From: Lonicera japonica
Lineage: Eukaryota; Streptophyta; Magnoliopsida; Dipsacales; Caprifoliaceae
Assembly: GCA_021464415.1 (NCBI GenBank)
Contig: CM038467.1
Span: 30,869,248-30,933,247, forward strand
Direction of reading: 5' to 3'
Length of the DNA stretch: 64,000 nt
The translations under genes were made by a program, and so were the position numbers. Positions within the stretch are counted from its first letter, which is position 1; each line of letters opens with the position of its first letter. The notes under the pieces are model-generated. The model was not told where the DNA came from. It searched no databases and was given only the letters and a program-made list of their open reading frames with translations. This document shows positions 10,986 to 22,981 of the stretch, piece by piece.

Positions 10986-13807
10986 AACTCAGAAACCAAC
11001 AGTTATTACAATCTTATTTACATAAACAAATGGAAACACTAGTCTAATTTAAAATATTAAAGGGCCTGTTTTAATATAATTATCTAATATAAATACTAAT
11101 TACTCCCAATAAATATAAATACTAAGCTTAATTACATATACATTAAAATACAAATACGAATAAAATCTTGTAGTATGCATCAGTTTGTCCATAAGTTTGA
11201 TGATGGAATATGATTTACAAATACATCAAAAGCAAATAATTTGTTGTAATTTTTGATCATTTTGCTGTCCCAATTAGTTTATTATGTTTGGCTATATTTA
11301 TTCACAACATTATTACAATTCATTTATTTACGACAAAAGAACTCGAAATATAGGCAATTCCAATAGTTAAATGACAAAAATATACCGTCAAATATTATAT
11401 CCAAACAAATGATTCAATGTAAAACGTCTAATATCTTAATTTACTAAGATTAAAAGGGTATTCTTGTGTCACATATTAGTTCTAAAATTTCTAATTGGTG
11501 GGTTGTCACTTTAGTGGTTATTAAAGTTGGTCACCATATTTTTAAATTAGGTCACGACATCACAACTTCCATTCTCGTCGTAAGTGTATTTGAATTGAAT
11601 TTATTGTGTTGGTTTGCAAGAGCATTCACAATGTCATGGTAAAATTTAAAGCCAAATTTGCAAATATTAGACTAAGTTTTGAAAGAAGATACATGAAGTA
11701 TAGTATAAAAAAATAGTTATTCGATTGTGATTCGCCCGTATTAATTTTAAACTCAAAAAAATAAAAAATAAATAAAAAAAAGCCTCATACAAGTGAGGCA
11801 CACTTGTATGAGCCATACAAGCGTGCGTATAAGCATTTTTTTTTTGTTAACTCTCTTTGAGATAGAATAAAAAATAATAATAAATATATATATATATATA
11901 TATATAGTTCCATATGACTATACTTCACTCATATATTCTTTTTTAACGAGTTTATCACAGTCATATGAATCATATACATGAATAAAAATCATATAAAATA
12001 AATTTACTCTTTTTCTATTACATAAACATAATCTTGATCATTAACATTTTTCCGCTACGAGATAGATGGTTAAGATAAATTTACAAAGAATTTGTTGTGG
12101 AATGGTGAGTGACCGAGCTGCCACTTGCAGCTGTAGAATGGTGAAAGAAAATGGGGCCGTTCTGCCAATAAAAATAAAACAAGATACGGAGTAGATTGCA
12201 TAATGCCACATATCAGACATCATAATTTTGGCGTACACATTCATGATATTGTGCTGTAATATTCTCGTCAGAATATAATATTACTTTAATAAATTTTATT
12301 AGAATATTTTGAATAAAATAATTTAAATAATTTTTAATTATTTATTTCTCAAGCTGTTAAAATTAATAATGTAATTATTTTTAATAATTAAATTTGTGGG
12401 GTCTATTATATTGATTGGTTACAAATTAATTATTTCGAATTTTGTTTAAAAAAAAGAGAAAAAAACAATTTAAATTTAAAAAAATTCTTTTTTAACCAAT
12501 AAAATTAGTATGCTTCTTATTTTAATATTAAAAATATTCTTATATACTTATAAAAATTATATATTATTTTAATAATATAAATAATTATTTTAACAGTAAT
12601 ATCACCTTATATTAATAGTAACTTTTTAATTGCGTTGGAAGTAACATATTGATTGATGTGAACGAGTACTTGCATTATTAGTGACACAAAAATAAAGTGA
12701 TAAAGTGGCGCGTACTTTATAGAAAAAAGTTGATTTATAATAATTTATAATCTGTCGATATTCTGCATGTCCTCACAACAAAGAGGTATCGAATTTATCT
12801 CACAAGTTTGTATGGAAAAAAATAATTATATTGGACAAGAAAAAAAGTTAGGAATGAATTTATAGCTCCGTATCAAAAATAAATAAATTGATTACACTGA
12901 ATGTTTTTTATACATGCTCAATTGCCTAAGATATATTTTTAATGAATTGGATTTGAGATTGGTTTTTAATTGGGTATAGATTTTACAACAAAACCCCAAT
13001 ATATATTTTGAGGATCAGTGACGTAAGTAGGGACATATCTATTACTAATAATAAAAGATTTACATTATTGGTGAAAAACGAAGTCGCGTGACTCGCGTGC
13101 TTTATGAAAGAAATAAAGTTGATTTTTGAAATTCTAGTCCGATTCAATTATTTATGATACTATTCCCTAGTACTATTTAAATCACTGTTTAGTTAAGTGA
13201 TAAAATATGTATTTCGCAATCATGTATTAAACTGAAATTGGTGTACATCTGTAGGTTTATCGGTTTAAAACAAACACAATCTTTTATTAATGAAACTTAA
13301 ATAATCATATATATAATTCAACTTTTCCCTAAAGAAAATTAATATATAGCAACCAAAATTGCATCTTCGCATAAAAATTGGGATTAATCTTTTTTAATGG
13401 TGAACGGAATAGAAGGTAATGTAAATATGTTTACAAATATAAACAATAATAATAAAAAAATACATGCATATATATATATGCACATATATATATATATATA
13501 CACACACACACATATATATATATACATATAGTCATATAGATAAGGTGGACTAATTCCAAAACCTTTAGGCTGATTCCAAAAATTGTTCTAATTCGCAGAA
13601 AATAGCGGGTCCTGTTACAATCAACCTTTTATAATCGTACTGATTCCTAATTTTCTATACAACGTAAATAGTGCAACACTCTTACGCGTAGAGATTAGGG
13701 GCATTTGAAGGCTGAACCACGTTGCAATTTTATGTCCTTATTTTTCAATTTATTGGCACTTTATTTTTTTTCATATCTTTTGTTGGTCACCAAAACTCTA
13801 ATTAAGA
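10986..13807. other. Intergenic, AT-rich, no gene recognised
   Basis: Very AT-rich. Contains a (TA)n run at about 11884-11906 and a TA/CA run at about 13468-13530. Two weakly similar blocks near 12610-12740 and 13060-13130 share GCGTGCTTTATGAAAG-like text and may be decayed MITEs. No frame has protein-like composition or a family match. Confidence 0.5.
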
Positions 13808-14075
13808 TAACTGCTATTCACGCATCACAAAACATTTGAAAACATTCCACTCTTTCATTCGGTTGATAACTAGCGAGTAAGTGCATATATGTTATTCGTC
13901 TGATAAAAAAAAGTATAAGTTTGAAAATGTTTTACTTAGCTCTTAAGCATCGAATATGTAAATTTATACTCGCTTGTTATCGAGTGACTAAAATGCACGT
14001 ACTTACTTATCATCAAATAAATGAAAAATTGATTGTTTTTAAATATTTTATGAAGTGCAAATCGCGACTTCCCTA
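13808..14075. mobile_element. Possible hAT-like MITE (diverged)
   Basis: The ends look like imperfect inverted repeats: left CACGCATCACAAAACATTTG; right, reverse complemented, CGATTTGCACTTCATAAAAT. The interior has TTCGGTTGATAACTAGCGAG and its inverse near 13960-13990. It is distantly like the clear hAT-like MITE at 28129-28411 (shared GAAAACATTC and CATTCGGT). No clean target duplication was seen. Confidence 0.4.
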
Positions 14076-14718
14076 ATTAATTAAATAACTTAAAAGCTTA
14101 TCTGTGGTCATGATTATTCACATTTGGACCTCCCACCATTTCATGCATCATCACTAGCTACTATAGTATAATACATATATTATAACACAATATACTATTT
14201 GGATATATATATGCTCTTAACAACTCCTTGATCACTTTTATCTAAGCCCACTACCCTATTATATCACTTTAAAATCTTCCTAAAGATATGCAAGACCAAA
14301 GTATTAATCTTAATAGAATAAAAATTCTGCTTATTATTAATTACGAATTTGTTAGAGTAACATATTGATGTGAATTGAAGAGTTGTACTGTGTGCTTTGA
14401 CGTTTGTACATTCTTTTGATAATAGTTATATTTGGTTTGACAATAAAACTATCAAAATTTTATTTTTTATTTTTTTGGGAAACATGTTGTCAAGACAATA
14501 TTTTTTTTCTACATGAACAAGTCGCTTCATTTTTAGTACTTTTAAATTAAGTTGAAATTTCTCTAAAAAAATTTACTTTATGATAGTATCTCCCATTTCT
14601 TATTAGTTAAGTAAATATATATATTATTTTGGTTGAAATCTTAAACTCATGAAACGTATGGGCTACTATTGCTAAAAAAAAAGAAAAAGAAAAGAAAAAG
14701 AGAACGACGTATGGACAA

Positions 14719-14751
14719 TGACGCAAGGCCTTGATTCCTTTATTACGTAAT
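14719..14751 (+). promoter_or_regulatory. TGACG (as-1-like) pair upstream of NIMIN copy 1
   Basis: TGACGCAA starts at 14719, and the palindrome ATTACGTAAT lies at 14742-14751, about 300 bp upstream of the ATG. bZIP TGA factors bind TGACG, and Arabidopsis NIMIN promoters are known salicylate/TGA targets. The spacing is kept in the second NIMIN gene although other bases have changed, which supports function. Confidence 0.6.
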
Positions 14752-14934
14752 AACTTACTTTTACCAAAATACCCTTGTTTTGTTTTGCAACAAGTCACTT
14801 CAATCAAGCTAACGCATTGTTCAAAAAAAAAAAAAAAAACAAACAAACTAACGCGGAGACCATTTTGGTCAATTATATTATATATACAAAAGTAGACTTT
14901 GCTTTATAATCCTTTAGTCAAGCAAGTCATCGTG

Positions 14935-15013
14935 TATATAGCGTCAACTTAAATAAGCAGTCCACCACTCAATAAGCAAAACTAACTCTCTTTCTCTCTC
15001 TCTCTCTCTCTCC
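14935..15013 (+). promoter_or_regulatory. TATA box and CT-rich leader of NIMIN copy 1
   Basis: TATATAG at 14935-14941, then a long pure CT run (about 14985-15013) in the expected 5' UTR before ATG 15051. NIMIN copy 2 has the same order of TATATATAG and CTCTCTCTCC. Confidence 0.6.
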
Positions 15014-15050
15014 CCATTATAAGTATACATACAAAAAAAATATAGAAAGA

Positions 15051-15476
15051 ATGAAGAGGAAGGAGAGAGATGATGATTATGATTATGATGATGAAGAAGA
15101 AGAAGAAGAAGAAGAAGAAGAGGAGGAAGAAGGAGAAGAAGAGAAGATGGAGAAATTCTTCGCACTGATAAGAAGCACGCGAAAGGTGCGCGAGCTCATA
15201 ATGAGGGCATCAGATAAATTTGATGTTAATAGAGAAAAGAAGCCAGCTCCGGCCGGAGCATGGAGACCAGTGTTCCGGCCGGAGGATTTCATGGAGGATG
15301 ATGGGCCTGCGTTAGTCATTGATGATCAAGAGGGGCCGTCTAGGAGAGAAGGCGAAAACAAAGGGAAAGAAGAGGAAAATAAAGAGGAAGATGAAGAGAG
15401 TGAAGGTGATGGTGAGAAAGGAAAGGAAAAGGATGATGATGATGATGATGGTTTGAACCTTAAGCTTTCTTTGTAA
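15051..15476 (+). CDS. NIMIN: NIMIN (NIM1/NPR1-interacting) protein, copy 1
   Basis: Small acidic nuclear regulator that binds NPR1 and modulates salicylate-induced gene expression. 141 residues, single exon. N-terminal basic KRK followed by a run of Asp/Glu (about residues 7-31, encoded by GAA/GAG repeats). Then EKMEKFFALIRSTRKVREL (about 31-49), where EKFFA resembles the NPR1-binding DxFFK motif. Then AWRPVFRPEDFME with the EDF motif (residues 78-80), and a C-terminal LNLKLSL, an EAR (LxLxL) repression motif. The ATG is set by similarity with copy 2 and by the upstream TATA box. The second copy lies 7.9 kb downstream. The acidic tract is longer than in copy 2, a sign of repeat expansion. 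Map position suggests the NIMIN-3 lineage. Confidence 0.9.
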   Translation: MKRKERDDDYDYDDEEEEEEEEEEEEEGEEEKMEKFFALIRSTRKVRELIMRASDKFDVNREKKPAPAGAWRPVFRPEDFMEDDGPALVIDDQEGPSRREGENKGKEEENKEEDEESEGDGEKGKEKDDDDDDGLNLKLSL

Positions 15477-17007
15477 TAATGCGGTTTGTGGAAAATGTAC
15501 ATTACATCATTATTTAATAGTTGTGGAGGAAAATTGGCCTATATGGTTAAATGGGATGCATTTTGGTTAATAACATTCATTTTTATGAGCTCTATATATA
15601 TTCTCTGGATTTTTTTTCCTTTTTATACTTTTTGTAAATTTATACAAATAAAAAATTATGGAAAGAAAATACCTTTTGCAGTATCGTACTAAAGGATCTC
15701 TAAATGGGCCTTATAGTAAAAGTCAAATGCATTAAAATTATCACATGTTATGGTTATATGGTGCTTAATCAATAATTTTAAGCGGATATAAAAATTGACG
15801 TATCAATAGGTTGGATTTGGTCCAATTCGAACTTGATCTGAAGCGTGTTTTATATTGAAAAACTCGAACTCAACCCGCTTGTCAGTACTTGGATCTGAAC
15901 CCATCCAAACCCATGTTTCCCTCCCTAGTCCGATATAATTATAGAGTATTAAAAACAGTGTCCTAAAAATGCGCTCAGCTTACCCAGAGCGATTATTTTT
16001 CTAATATTTATATATATATATATATATATATAATACTTGTATAACACAAAAACAAGCGAAGTATAGATCCACAATCTAATGTAAAATTGAACCAAGTTCA
16101 CATCTATATCAAACAACAATAAAACAAAAGTTAGTGAAAAATAGGTAGCTCTTTCAAAAAAGAAAGAAAGAAAAACTCATTCTATCATCTTAGTCCCCGC
16201 CCAACCCACCTAATCACACCCACCCCAATTAGGCGTCCGCCTAATTGACCTTGGCGCCTAAAGACCCATCCAAGCACTAATCGGAGTACCTAGGCACCGT
16301 TTAGTTTGCATTTTAAAACACCGATTAAAGGTTAAAAAAAAGTTACTATATTCGAGGAGGGTTGAGTTAAATGAGTTTATTTTACTTAAACCCGAATCTA
16401 ACCCAACTCGACATGGTGCAAGTTTTAATTTGACAAATTTAAACCCGGCTAAGTTGAAAAAAGCTGAACTCGCCTCATTCGAGTCAGGCTAGACTAAAAA
16501 CTCATCAAGTCAAGTCATTTTATCACCTCGAAATATAACCATCATTTATTAATTAAAATAATTTTATTATAATTTATTACAATAAATAAATAATTAACAA
16601 ATTAACATGTCAATTCTTTATCGTAATGTTTGTGTTAGGCACTCGATCGGTACTGCATATACCTACTAATTAGTAATAACGTGTCTGTGTGCTTTTGTCG
16701 GTTAATACAAAAGAATAATGAACCCACGTGTTACGGACCTGCATAACAATATTCGTGTTGTGCATTTTGCGTGAGACGCTTAAGAACAAAACAATTTTTT
16801 TTCCTCTCTAGTTTTTCATCCAATGACAATTTCGAATTTTTCATTTTTATTTTAAGGGCAATTGGGTATAAGAGCTTATTATAATAATAATATAATTATA
16901 ACAGACACTTAAAAATTAGACATGTAAATTAATGACACTGTACAAAAAAAGACACTAATACCCCTTCCTTATAACATCTCATGTCTCATTATGACACTAA
17001 CAGTAAC
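15477..17007. other. NIMIN copy 1 3' region with later insertion
   Basis: 15477-15600 matches the 3' flank of NIMIN copy 2. Similarity resumes at about 16660-16745 (TTAGTAATAACGTG, CCACGTGTTACG), which corresponds to about 23850-23915. The DNA between (about 15800-16650) has no counterpart at copy 2 and looks inserted. It includes a (TA)n run at about 16009-16032. No coding signal. Confidence 0.55.
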
Positions 17008-17510
17008 CAAAATGTGCTAAAAACATTTAGTACCACAACTAGAAGGTGTTAAATGCACTACCTGAACAGCAACCAAAATGTGCTAAATGCATTTAGCACT
17101 TTCTGGACAGCAACCAGAAGATGCTAAATACATTTAGCACCACCTGGAAAGCAACCACCACAACCAAAAGGTTCTAAATGCATTTAACACTTTCTGAACA
17201 ACAACCAGAAGGTGCTAAATGCATTTAGCACGACAACCGGAAGGAGCTAAATGTACAACTAGAAGGTGCTAAATGCATTTAGCACATTCTGGACAGCAAC
17301 TAGAATGTGATAAATGAATTTAGCACCACAACTAAAATGTGCCAAATGCATTTAGCACCACTTGGACAACAATCAGAAGGTGCTAAATGCATTTAGCACT
17401 ACAACCAAAAGGACTAAATTCATTTAGCACCACTTGAACAACAACCAGAAGGTAGCACCACTTGGACAACAACTAGAAGATGCTAAAATGATTTTAGCAC
17501 CATTATAAAA
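17008..17510. repeat. Palindrome-based minisatellite array
   Basis: About 14 units of two lengths (about 32 and 41 bp). Each is centred on the perfect 20-bp palindrome GTGCTAAATGCATTTAGCAC or a decayed form, joined by linkers such as CACTTGGACAACAACCAGAAG. Intact palindromes occur for example near 17075, 17212 and 17267. Units differ by point changes and small deletions. It encodes no long frame. Confidence 0.9.
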
Positions 17511-20082
17511 CATAGAATAACAAAATTGATGAGATCAACATCCACTCTACTTATATACATGTGTACATATATATATGGATTGACGTAAGGTTCGTAAAAA
17601 AAAAGAGTTACAATCAAATTTTTTTTTCAATATCCCGTTGGGCTGTCGAAATTGGTCGATTTCGATAGCAAAATGACCTTTGATCATCTTGATTTATGCA
17701 ATAATATAGTAACTTTGTATTCTGAACAACATATCCAAAAATTAGATAAATCTAATGGTTCAATCAAAAGTTATATATGTTTTATGATTGCCCCTGCAGA
17801 AAAAAGGAAGAATATGAAAATGAGAACGGTGCTCCTCTCGGCGATACGATCAGAGAGTCAAGTATTGGTGGTGGTGGTGGTGGAGGAGGAGGTGAGATCA
17901 TTGGTCGGAGCTTGGTCAGAGCTGAGGTTGGTCTATTAATTTTAGAGAGAGAGTGAAAGGTATTTGATTTTAGAGAGAGAGAAATGAGAGAAGAAATGGG
18001 GCTGAAGAGAGAGATAGAGAGAGAATTGTTACTTTTAACATTAACTTGAACTAGTTAAGGATATATTTGTCTATCAACATTTATCATTTCACTTAAAATA
18101 AATTAATATTATGAAAAGTGTCATTATTATAAAACCAAATTATGAAATTAGTACTACTTCTCTTTATTAAACATGAGTCCGCCCTTAAAGTTATAAAACA
18201 TTAAGGAGCGAGGCCATATAACCCATTATCTCTTTATTTTATGTATCAATATTTTTTTATTTTCTACATATAATTGACTTACAATTAATTTTTTTTAGGT
18301 AGAAATGCATACAAAAATTGGTCCTTACTGTAGTTCTTTATTAACATTTACTAGAAAGAGAGCACAATATCCACTGAGATTGTGTGAAATTATATTGGAA
18401 ATTTTTATTACTATTTTTATATGTAGAAATTCTTTATATGACACACGTTTTATCTCATATATAAATTGTTATAAAAAGCCCCATTGGAATATATTTTTTC
18501 CATTTTTAGAAATTTGCTTGGCTGAATTGGAGTTGGCTTTCTTTTTTTCTTGTAATAAAACTAGGTATTGCCCATACCGAATGACACGTCAACGTAAAAT
18601 AAATAAATTAATAGTTAACAAATAGTGAGATTGAGCAAAAAAAATACCTAATATTTAAAGACCATAAAATTGTATAAGTAACCTATTTAAGTGTTAAAAA
18701 AGCGCGTAGGGAGTGGGGTTGGCGGGGAGAGGGTGAGAGGGGGTTTTGTTAAAACCAAACTCAAGATACCAAAAAATACATTTGACCTAGTCATATTGTG
18801 GTGGTTTTTAATTAAAAAACTCAAATTCACCTCTGTTTATCATATGTTTAAATTCAAACTCGTTTCACCACCTCATTAAGGTCGGGTTGGATTAATTTGT
18901 CATCCCTAATCATCTATATTATAAGGGAAAGAAAGTCAATTATATCTCTCTTAAAAGCTCATGTAATCAAGGGTTCAAAATTTTTCTCTTATTTTCAAAA
19001 GCAATATAAACCTTTAAATGTGTTGTTACTTTCACATTAAAGTGTCAAATCAAAGTGATATACAGATACATTCTAAATACACACAATCAAAAACTCCAAA
19101 TCCGCTCTCTACCTTTTCAAATAATTTTTACTCTCATCAATTTATTTTTAAAAATTTAATATGCCATATCTTTAAATCCAAAAATTGTATTTTAATAAAA
19201 AATTTATATTCAAAACCTACTAACCAAGACTAATAAAATAAGATACATTGTGATTGTAAAATTATGTATAGTTTTTTTTTTTTTCAAAAAACTATTGTAT
19301 ATTTCATTTGTTTGTACATTAGTTGTCATTTCAAAATGAATGCATACTCAAAATGTCGTATCTAAGGGTGTGCATAGTCTGATAAATCAAATTTTTTTTT
19401 GGACAAAACTGATTTGATCAATTTCAAAATATGTGACTAGATCTATTATTGCCTAGCTAGACTACTCTCACATTTGGCCCATCAACCTTTTAGGTTTAAT
19501 TTAACATCCAACCTATAAATTTTTATAACTTTTTAATTTTTTAAAAAAATAATAAAAATAATGAAAGAAAACCTGTGTGTAAGATTAGATATAAAATAAA
19601 ATAAAATGTAATTATGCCATATTTTGTTAAAAAAAAGTATATCATATTTTGTTAAAGACAATGCTACATCCATATTTATAGGAAGGAAAAATAACAATAT
19701 GGTTAAAATTTCTTTAGAATATGAACTTTTACTATTCACAAATGAAATACCTAATCTGAGCTTTGATTTTTTTTTGTTTTTTAAATCTTACACCGGACTA
19801 GACCGCGAGGTACAATGAACCGACCAAAGTATGCTAACTCAAGTTGTTTTGTTCGATTTTATTCCTATAATATGTCATATTTAATTCATTTTGTCATGTC
19901 GTACGACACGAGTATACCCTAGTTCACCAAAATATACAAAAATAAATATTTGAAAAAATTAATTTCTATATATATATCCCATTATTATTACAATGATATT
20001 ATATATTTCTAAAATTTTAATTATAAATAGACGGTACTATTATTAATAATACTGATTTACAAAAAAAGTCGACAATTAATAT
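17511..20082. other. Intergenic DNA, no gene recognised
   Basis: 17560-18060 has a mid-GC patch with GGT/GGA runs (about 17867-17892) and GA-rich text, and an open frame of 95 codons without family features. AGTGTCATT text at both sides of 16900-18140 hints that the array may lie inside a transposon, but I could not fix the ends. A 106-codon frame at 18305-18625 is AT-biased and matches nothing I know. Confidence 0.4.
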
Positions 20083-20084
20083 GA

Positions 20085-20224
20085 GGGAAAGAAACATCAC
20101 ATAAATAATTTATCAAATCAATGGCTCACATTTAGGTACAATAAATAAGATAAATTTTGGGCCATTAGATGTAACTAAATGTGAGCCATTGATTTGATAA
20201 ATTATTGATGTAATGTTTCTTTTC
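20085..20224. mobile_element. Hairpin MITE, about 50-bp near-perfect arms
   Basis: Left arm 20085-20134 and right arm 20175-20224 are almost exact inverse complements (shared core AATTTATCAAATCAATGGCT and its inverse), with a 40-base loop. The termini read GGGAAAGAAACAT / ATGTTTCTTTTCC. It would fold into a long stem if transcribed. No clear target duplication was seen. Confidence 0.7.
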
Positions 20225-22499
20225 CTTATAATATAGATGGTAATTTGGGGTATATACTATATATATTGATTAATCTATGTCATAATTATAGAAACAAAGA
20301 CTTCTAATTTGTTATTTTAAAAGTACAAATTGAATATTTTAACTAGACACCAGAAATATATTTTTACACTCTCAAATTTTTTTGTTTTAATATAAATAAT
20401 GATAAATTCAGGTGGTTTTTAGGGAGAGAAGGGGAGGGAAACTGAATCTTGACGCCCCATATAAAAGTATTCGGCTTTTAAAAAGAAAAAGCTGAGGAAA
20501 GCTTTGATATTAAAGAATGTAAGAGAGTAACTTGCTTGTTATTGTCCATGGAAAGATTGTTGTTTACGTTTATACTATCTTTTCCATTTTGATGGATATC
20601 AATGATATATCAACTAGCTGGACAACATATAGTTTTTATAAAAATAAAATAAAATTGAGGCCAGTAATACACATTACATTTTGTTTGGTTCGAGTTTTGA
20701 GAAAAGAATGGGCATCCTATATTCTGAGAAAGCTTTTCTCTTGAAATCTAGAATGTCTTGTCAATGTTTGATTCAAACATAAATTCTTCTTTCCTAAAAT
20801 ATTAAATTACCTCTCTATATTTAGTTCAAACGGAAATATGAGTGAAATATGTTTGAATTATCAAAATATTCTTCATTTTATAAAGTAAAAGATAAGTCCT
20901 AATAATTTTACAAAGGTAATTTATTTTTTTTATTATTAAGAACTGTGAAAAGTTATTATATGTATTTAATAATAAAAAAAAGAATGATAATAATAAAAAG
21001 AATAAGTTCAGTAACAAAAAATACTTTTTTTTTCCTTTTAAAAAATATAAATGAAAAAAAGAAGTTATCTTAATAAATAGAAAGGATATTTTGGTCTTAA
21101 GAGATAATTTTAGAAGAAATCTAAAAGATAACACTAATAAGAGTAATCATCTATTCCCATCTATTTAAAAGAGAGTTTTGAAGGAAGGCTCAATTCCTAT
21201 AATTAATGATGTATTCCTAACCCAAAACTCAAACCAAACATCAGAATCTTTATGAAATAAAATGTAACATTTTAGGAATGATTTAAAACTCGAGCCAAAC
21301 GAGCCTTAGTATTCAACACGAAAAAAATGGGGGAGGGATATAGGATGCCGTGAATTCAACAAGTGTAAGGAATGGATAAACAAATCCTATCTTTATTATT
21401 CTAACACTCTAGGTGTACATTAAAATATTTCATTTATTTGAGAGAGTTTTTGATGGTGCAAGTGAAAAAGTCCTAGAGATCGAGAGAATGTTAAAATCGT
21501 TTGTTCCAACTCTAACCGGCTTTCGAGGGCGGTGACCACCGTTCCTTCGCCGCATGGAGTGGCGTGGGCCTACTCGGAAAATCGACAAGAATGAGGGGGC
21601 AAACGAAGGATGTATTCGCTGAGGATTTCGTACGTAGGGCAACAATGAAAGGCTACGATGCAAGATTCAAGAAATGCGTAAGGAAAACAACAATATATGG
21701 TGCTGGTTATATAAACATGCAAGCAGAGAAACTTTGATCAATGGGAGAAATCAAAATGCAATGAGAGGAGTATGGGAGATACAACTGTATTGATGGTGAA
21801 CATAGAGAGATGGATGAGTTGATGAAGGATCTGGTTCATAGTAGACAGTTGAATGCTCGTATTAAAGTAATTATGACTTTGTTGTAGTAAAACAATGTCG
21901 TAAAGGGTTGTACCATATGCTGTCCAAAAAAAAAAAAAGGGTTGTACCATATATACTAAAGTATACTTTAATATTTGTATATTATTTTAACAATATTTTT
22001 TTTAAGTTGCATAATATATATTAGTTGAAATGTCACATGAAACGCATGGACAACTCTAGTGGCGGAGCCAGAATTTTAAGCTAGCGGGAACTTGACTATT
22101 ATTAAGCTAAAAAGAAAATAAAAATACAAGAAATAGTAGTATGACAAAATAAACTCTACAGAGAGAGAGAGAGAGAGAGAGAGCCTTCGGAAAATTGTTT
22201 TGTTTATGGAATTTTGCTGTTGAAGAAAGCTCTCCGTTGTTTGGTGGCTTTTACAAAAAAACTATAATTTTTTCCCCAAAATTTTAAGAGTTTATAAGCC
22301 TAATCTTAAACGTTAAATATTTATACAAAAATTCATATATTGCTGTATTTATAAAAAAAAAAATATTCCAAATCCAAGTGGCCCACACTCCCTCCGGTCT
22401 CTGGACAAATTCCTTAAAAAAAGGTTAAAGAATAGTGAATGATGGTGATTGGTGAATGCCTTTCTCTAAAGCAATTACATTTGACTATGCTATGGTACA
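20225..22499. other. Intergenic DNA with one GC-richer remnant
   Basis: Mostly AT-rich. About 21480-21740 is clearly GC-richer, and one + frame stays open for about 70 codons (containing DVFAEDFVRRATMKGYD) but has no start and no family I recognise. It may be a decayed gene or transposon fragment. A (GA)n run lies at about 22160-22183. Confidence 0.4.
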
Positions 22500-22738
22500 A
22501 TAATGATGTGAAGTGTTGTACGATCTATTTGGATATTTTTTTTTTATTATAGTTATATTTACTTTGATAATAAAGTTAAAGAATTTTTTTCCTTTTTTTA
22601 AATATTTAATCATTTTGAAGATTTAAAAACTATGGTCCAATGTGCACCGAAATGCCAAATGAAACATATGGACAAATCTCAAAAAAGCAAGGGGTGGGGG
22701 GGGGGGCGGCGGTGTTAACAAAACATATGGACCATGCA

Positions 22739-22770
22739 TGACGTAATGCATTGATTCCTCTATTGCGTCA
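22739..22770 (+). promoter_or_regulatory. TGACG (as-1-like) pair upstream of NIMIN copy 2
   Basis: TGACGTAA at 22739-22746 and TTGCGTCA at 22763-22770, a TGACG in each orientation, about 215-245 bp upstream of the ATG. The same arrangement as upstream of copy 1 (14719-14751), including the shared TTGATTCCT between the two sites. Likely TGA-factor binding. Confidence 0.62.
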
Positions 22771-22914
22771 TCGCTTCCTACTTTCACCGACTACCCTCGC
22801 TTTGTTATACAACAAGTCATTTCAATTAAGCTAACCAGCGACCATTTCTGTCATTCCATAAATACAAAATAGATTTATAATTGTCATTTAGTCGACCAGT
22901 CATCATCTAGCTAG

Positions 22915-22923
22915 TATATATAG
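22915..22923 (+). promoter_or_regulatory. TATA box of NIMIN copy 2
   Basis: TATATATAG, followed by CTTCTCTCTCTCC (about 22938-22950) and ATG 22982. The spacing fits transcription start in the CT-rich stretch and argues against ATG 22928 as the translation start. Confidence 0.55.
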
Positions 22924-22981
22924 GGTTATGTTCCCTGCTTCTCTCTCTCCATTATATGTATACACACATAAAAATATAAAA

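Noticed and set aside
12041..12244. 67-codon minus-strand frame
   Set aside because: No homology signal, no supporting context.
14944..15319. Minus-strand Ser/Leu-rich frames over NIMIN copy 1
   Set aside because: Shadows of the GAA repeat and of the real NIMIN frame.
17008..17510. CRISPR-like array of palindromic repeats with spacers
   Set aside because: Plant nuclear DNA; linkers are repeated rather than unique, unit length varies, and no cas genes. It is a minisatellite.
18305..18625. 106-codon + frame
   Set aside because: AT-driven composition, no motif, no splice or promoter support.
20826..21134. 102-codon minus-strand frame rich in Leu/Phe
   Set aside because: Composed of A/T runs read as Phe, Leu, Lys; no conserved features.
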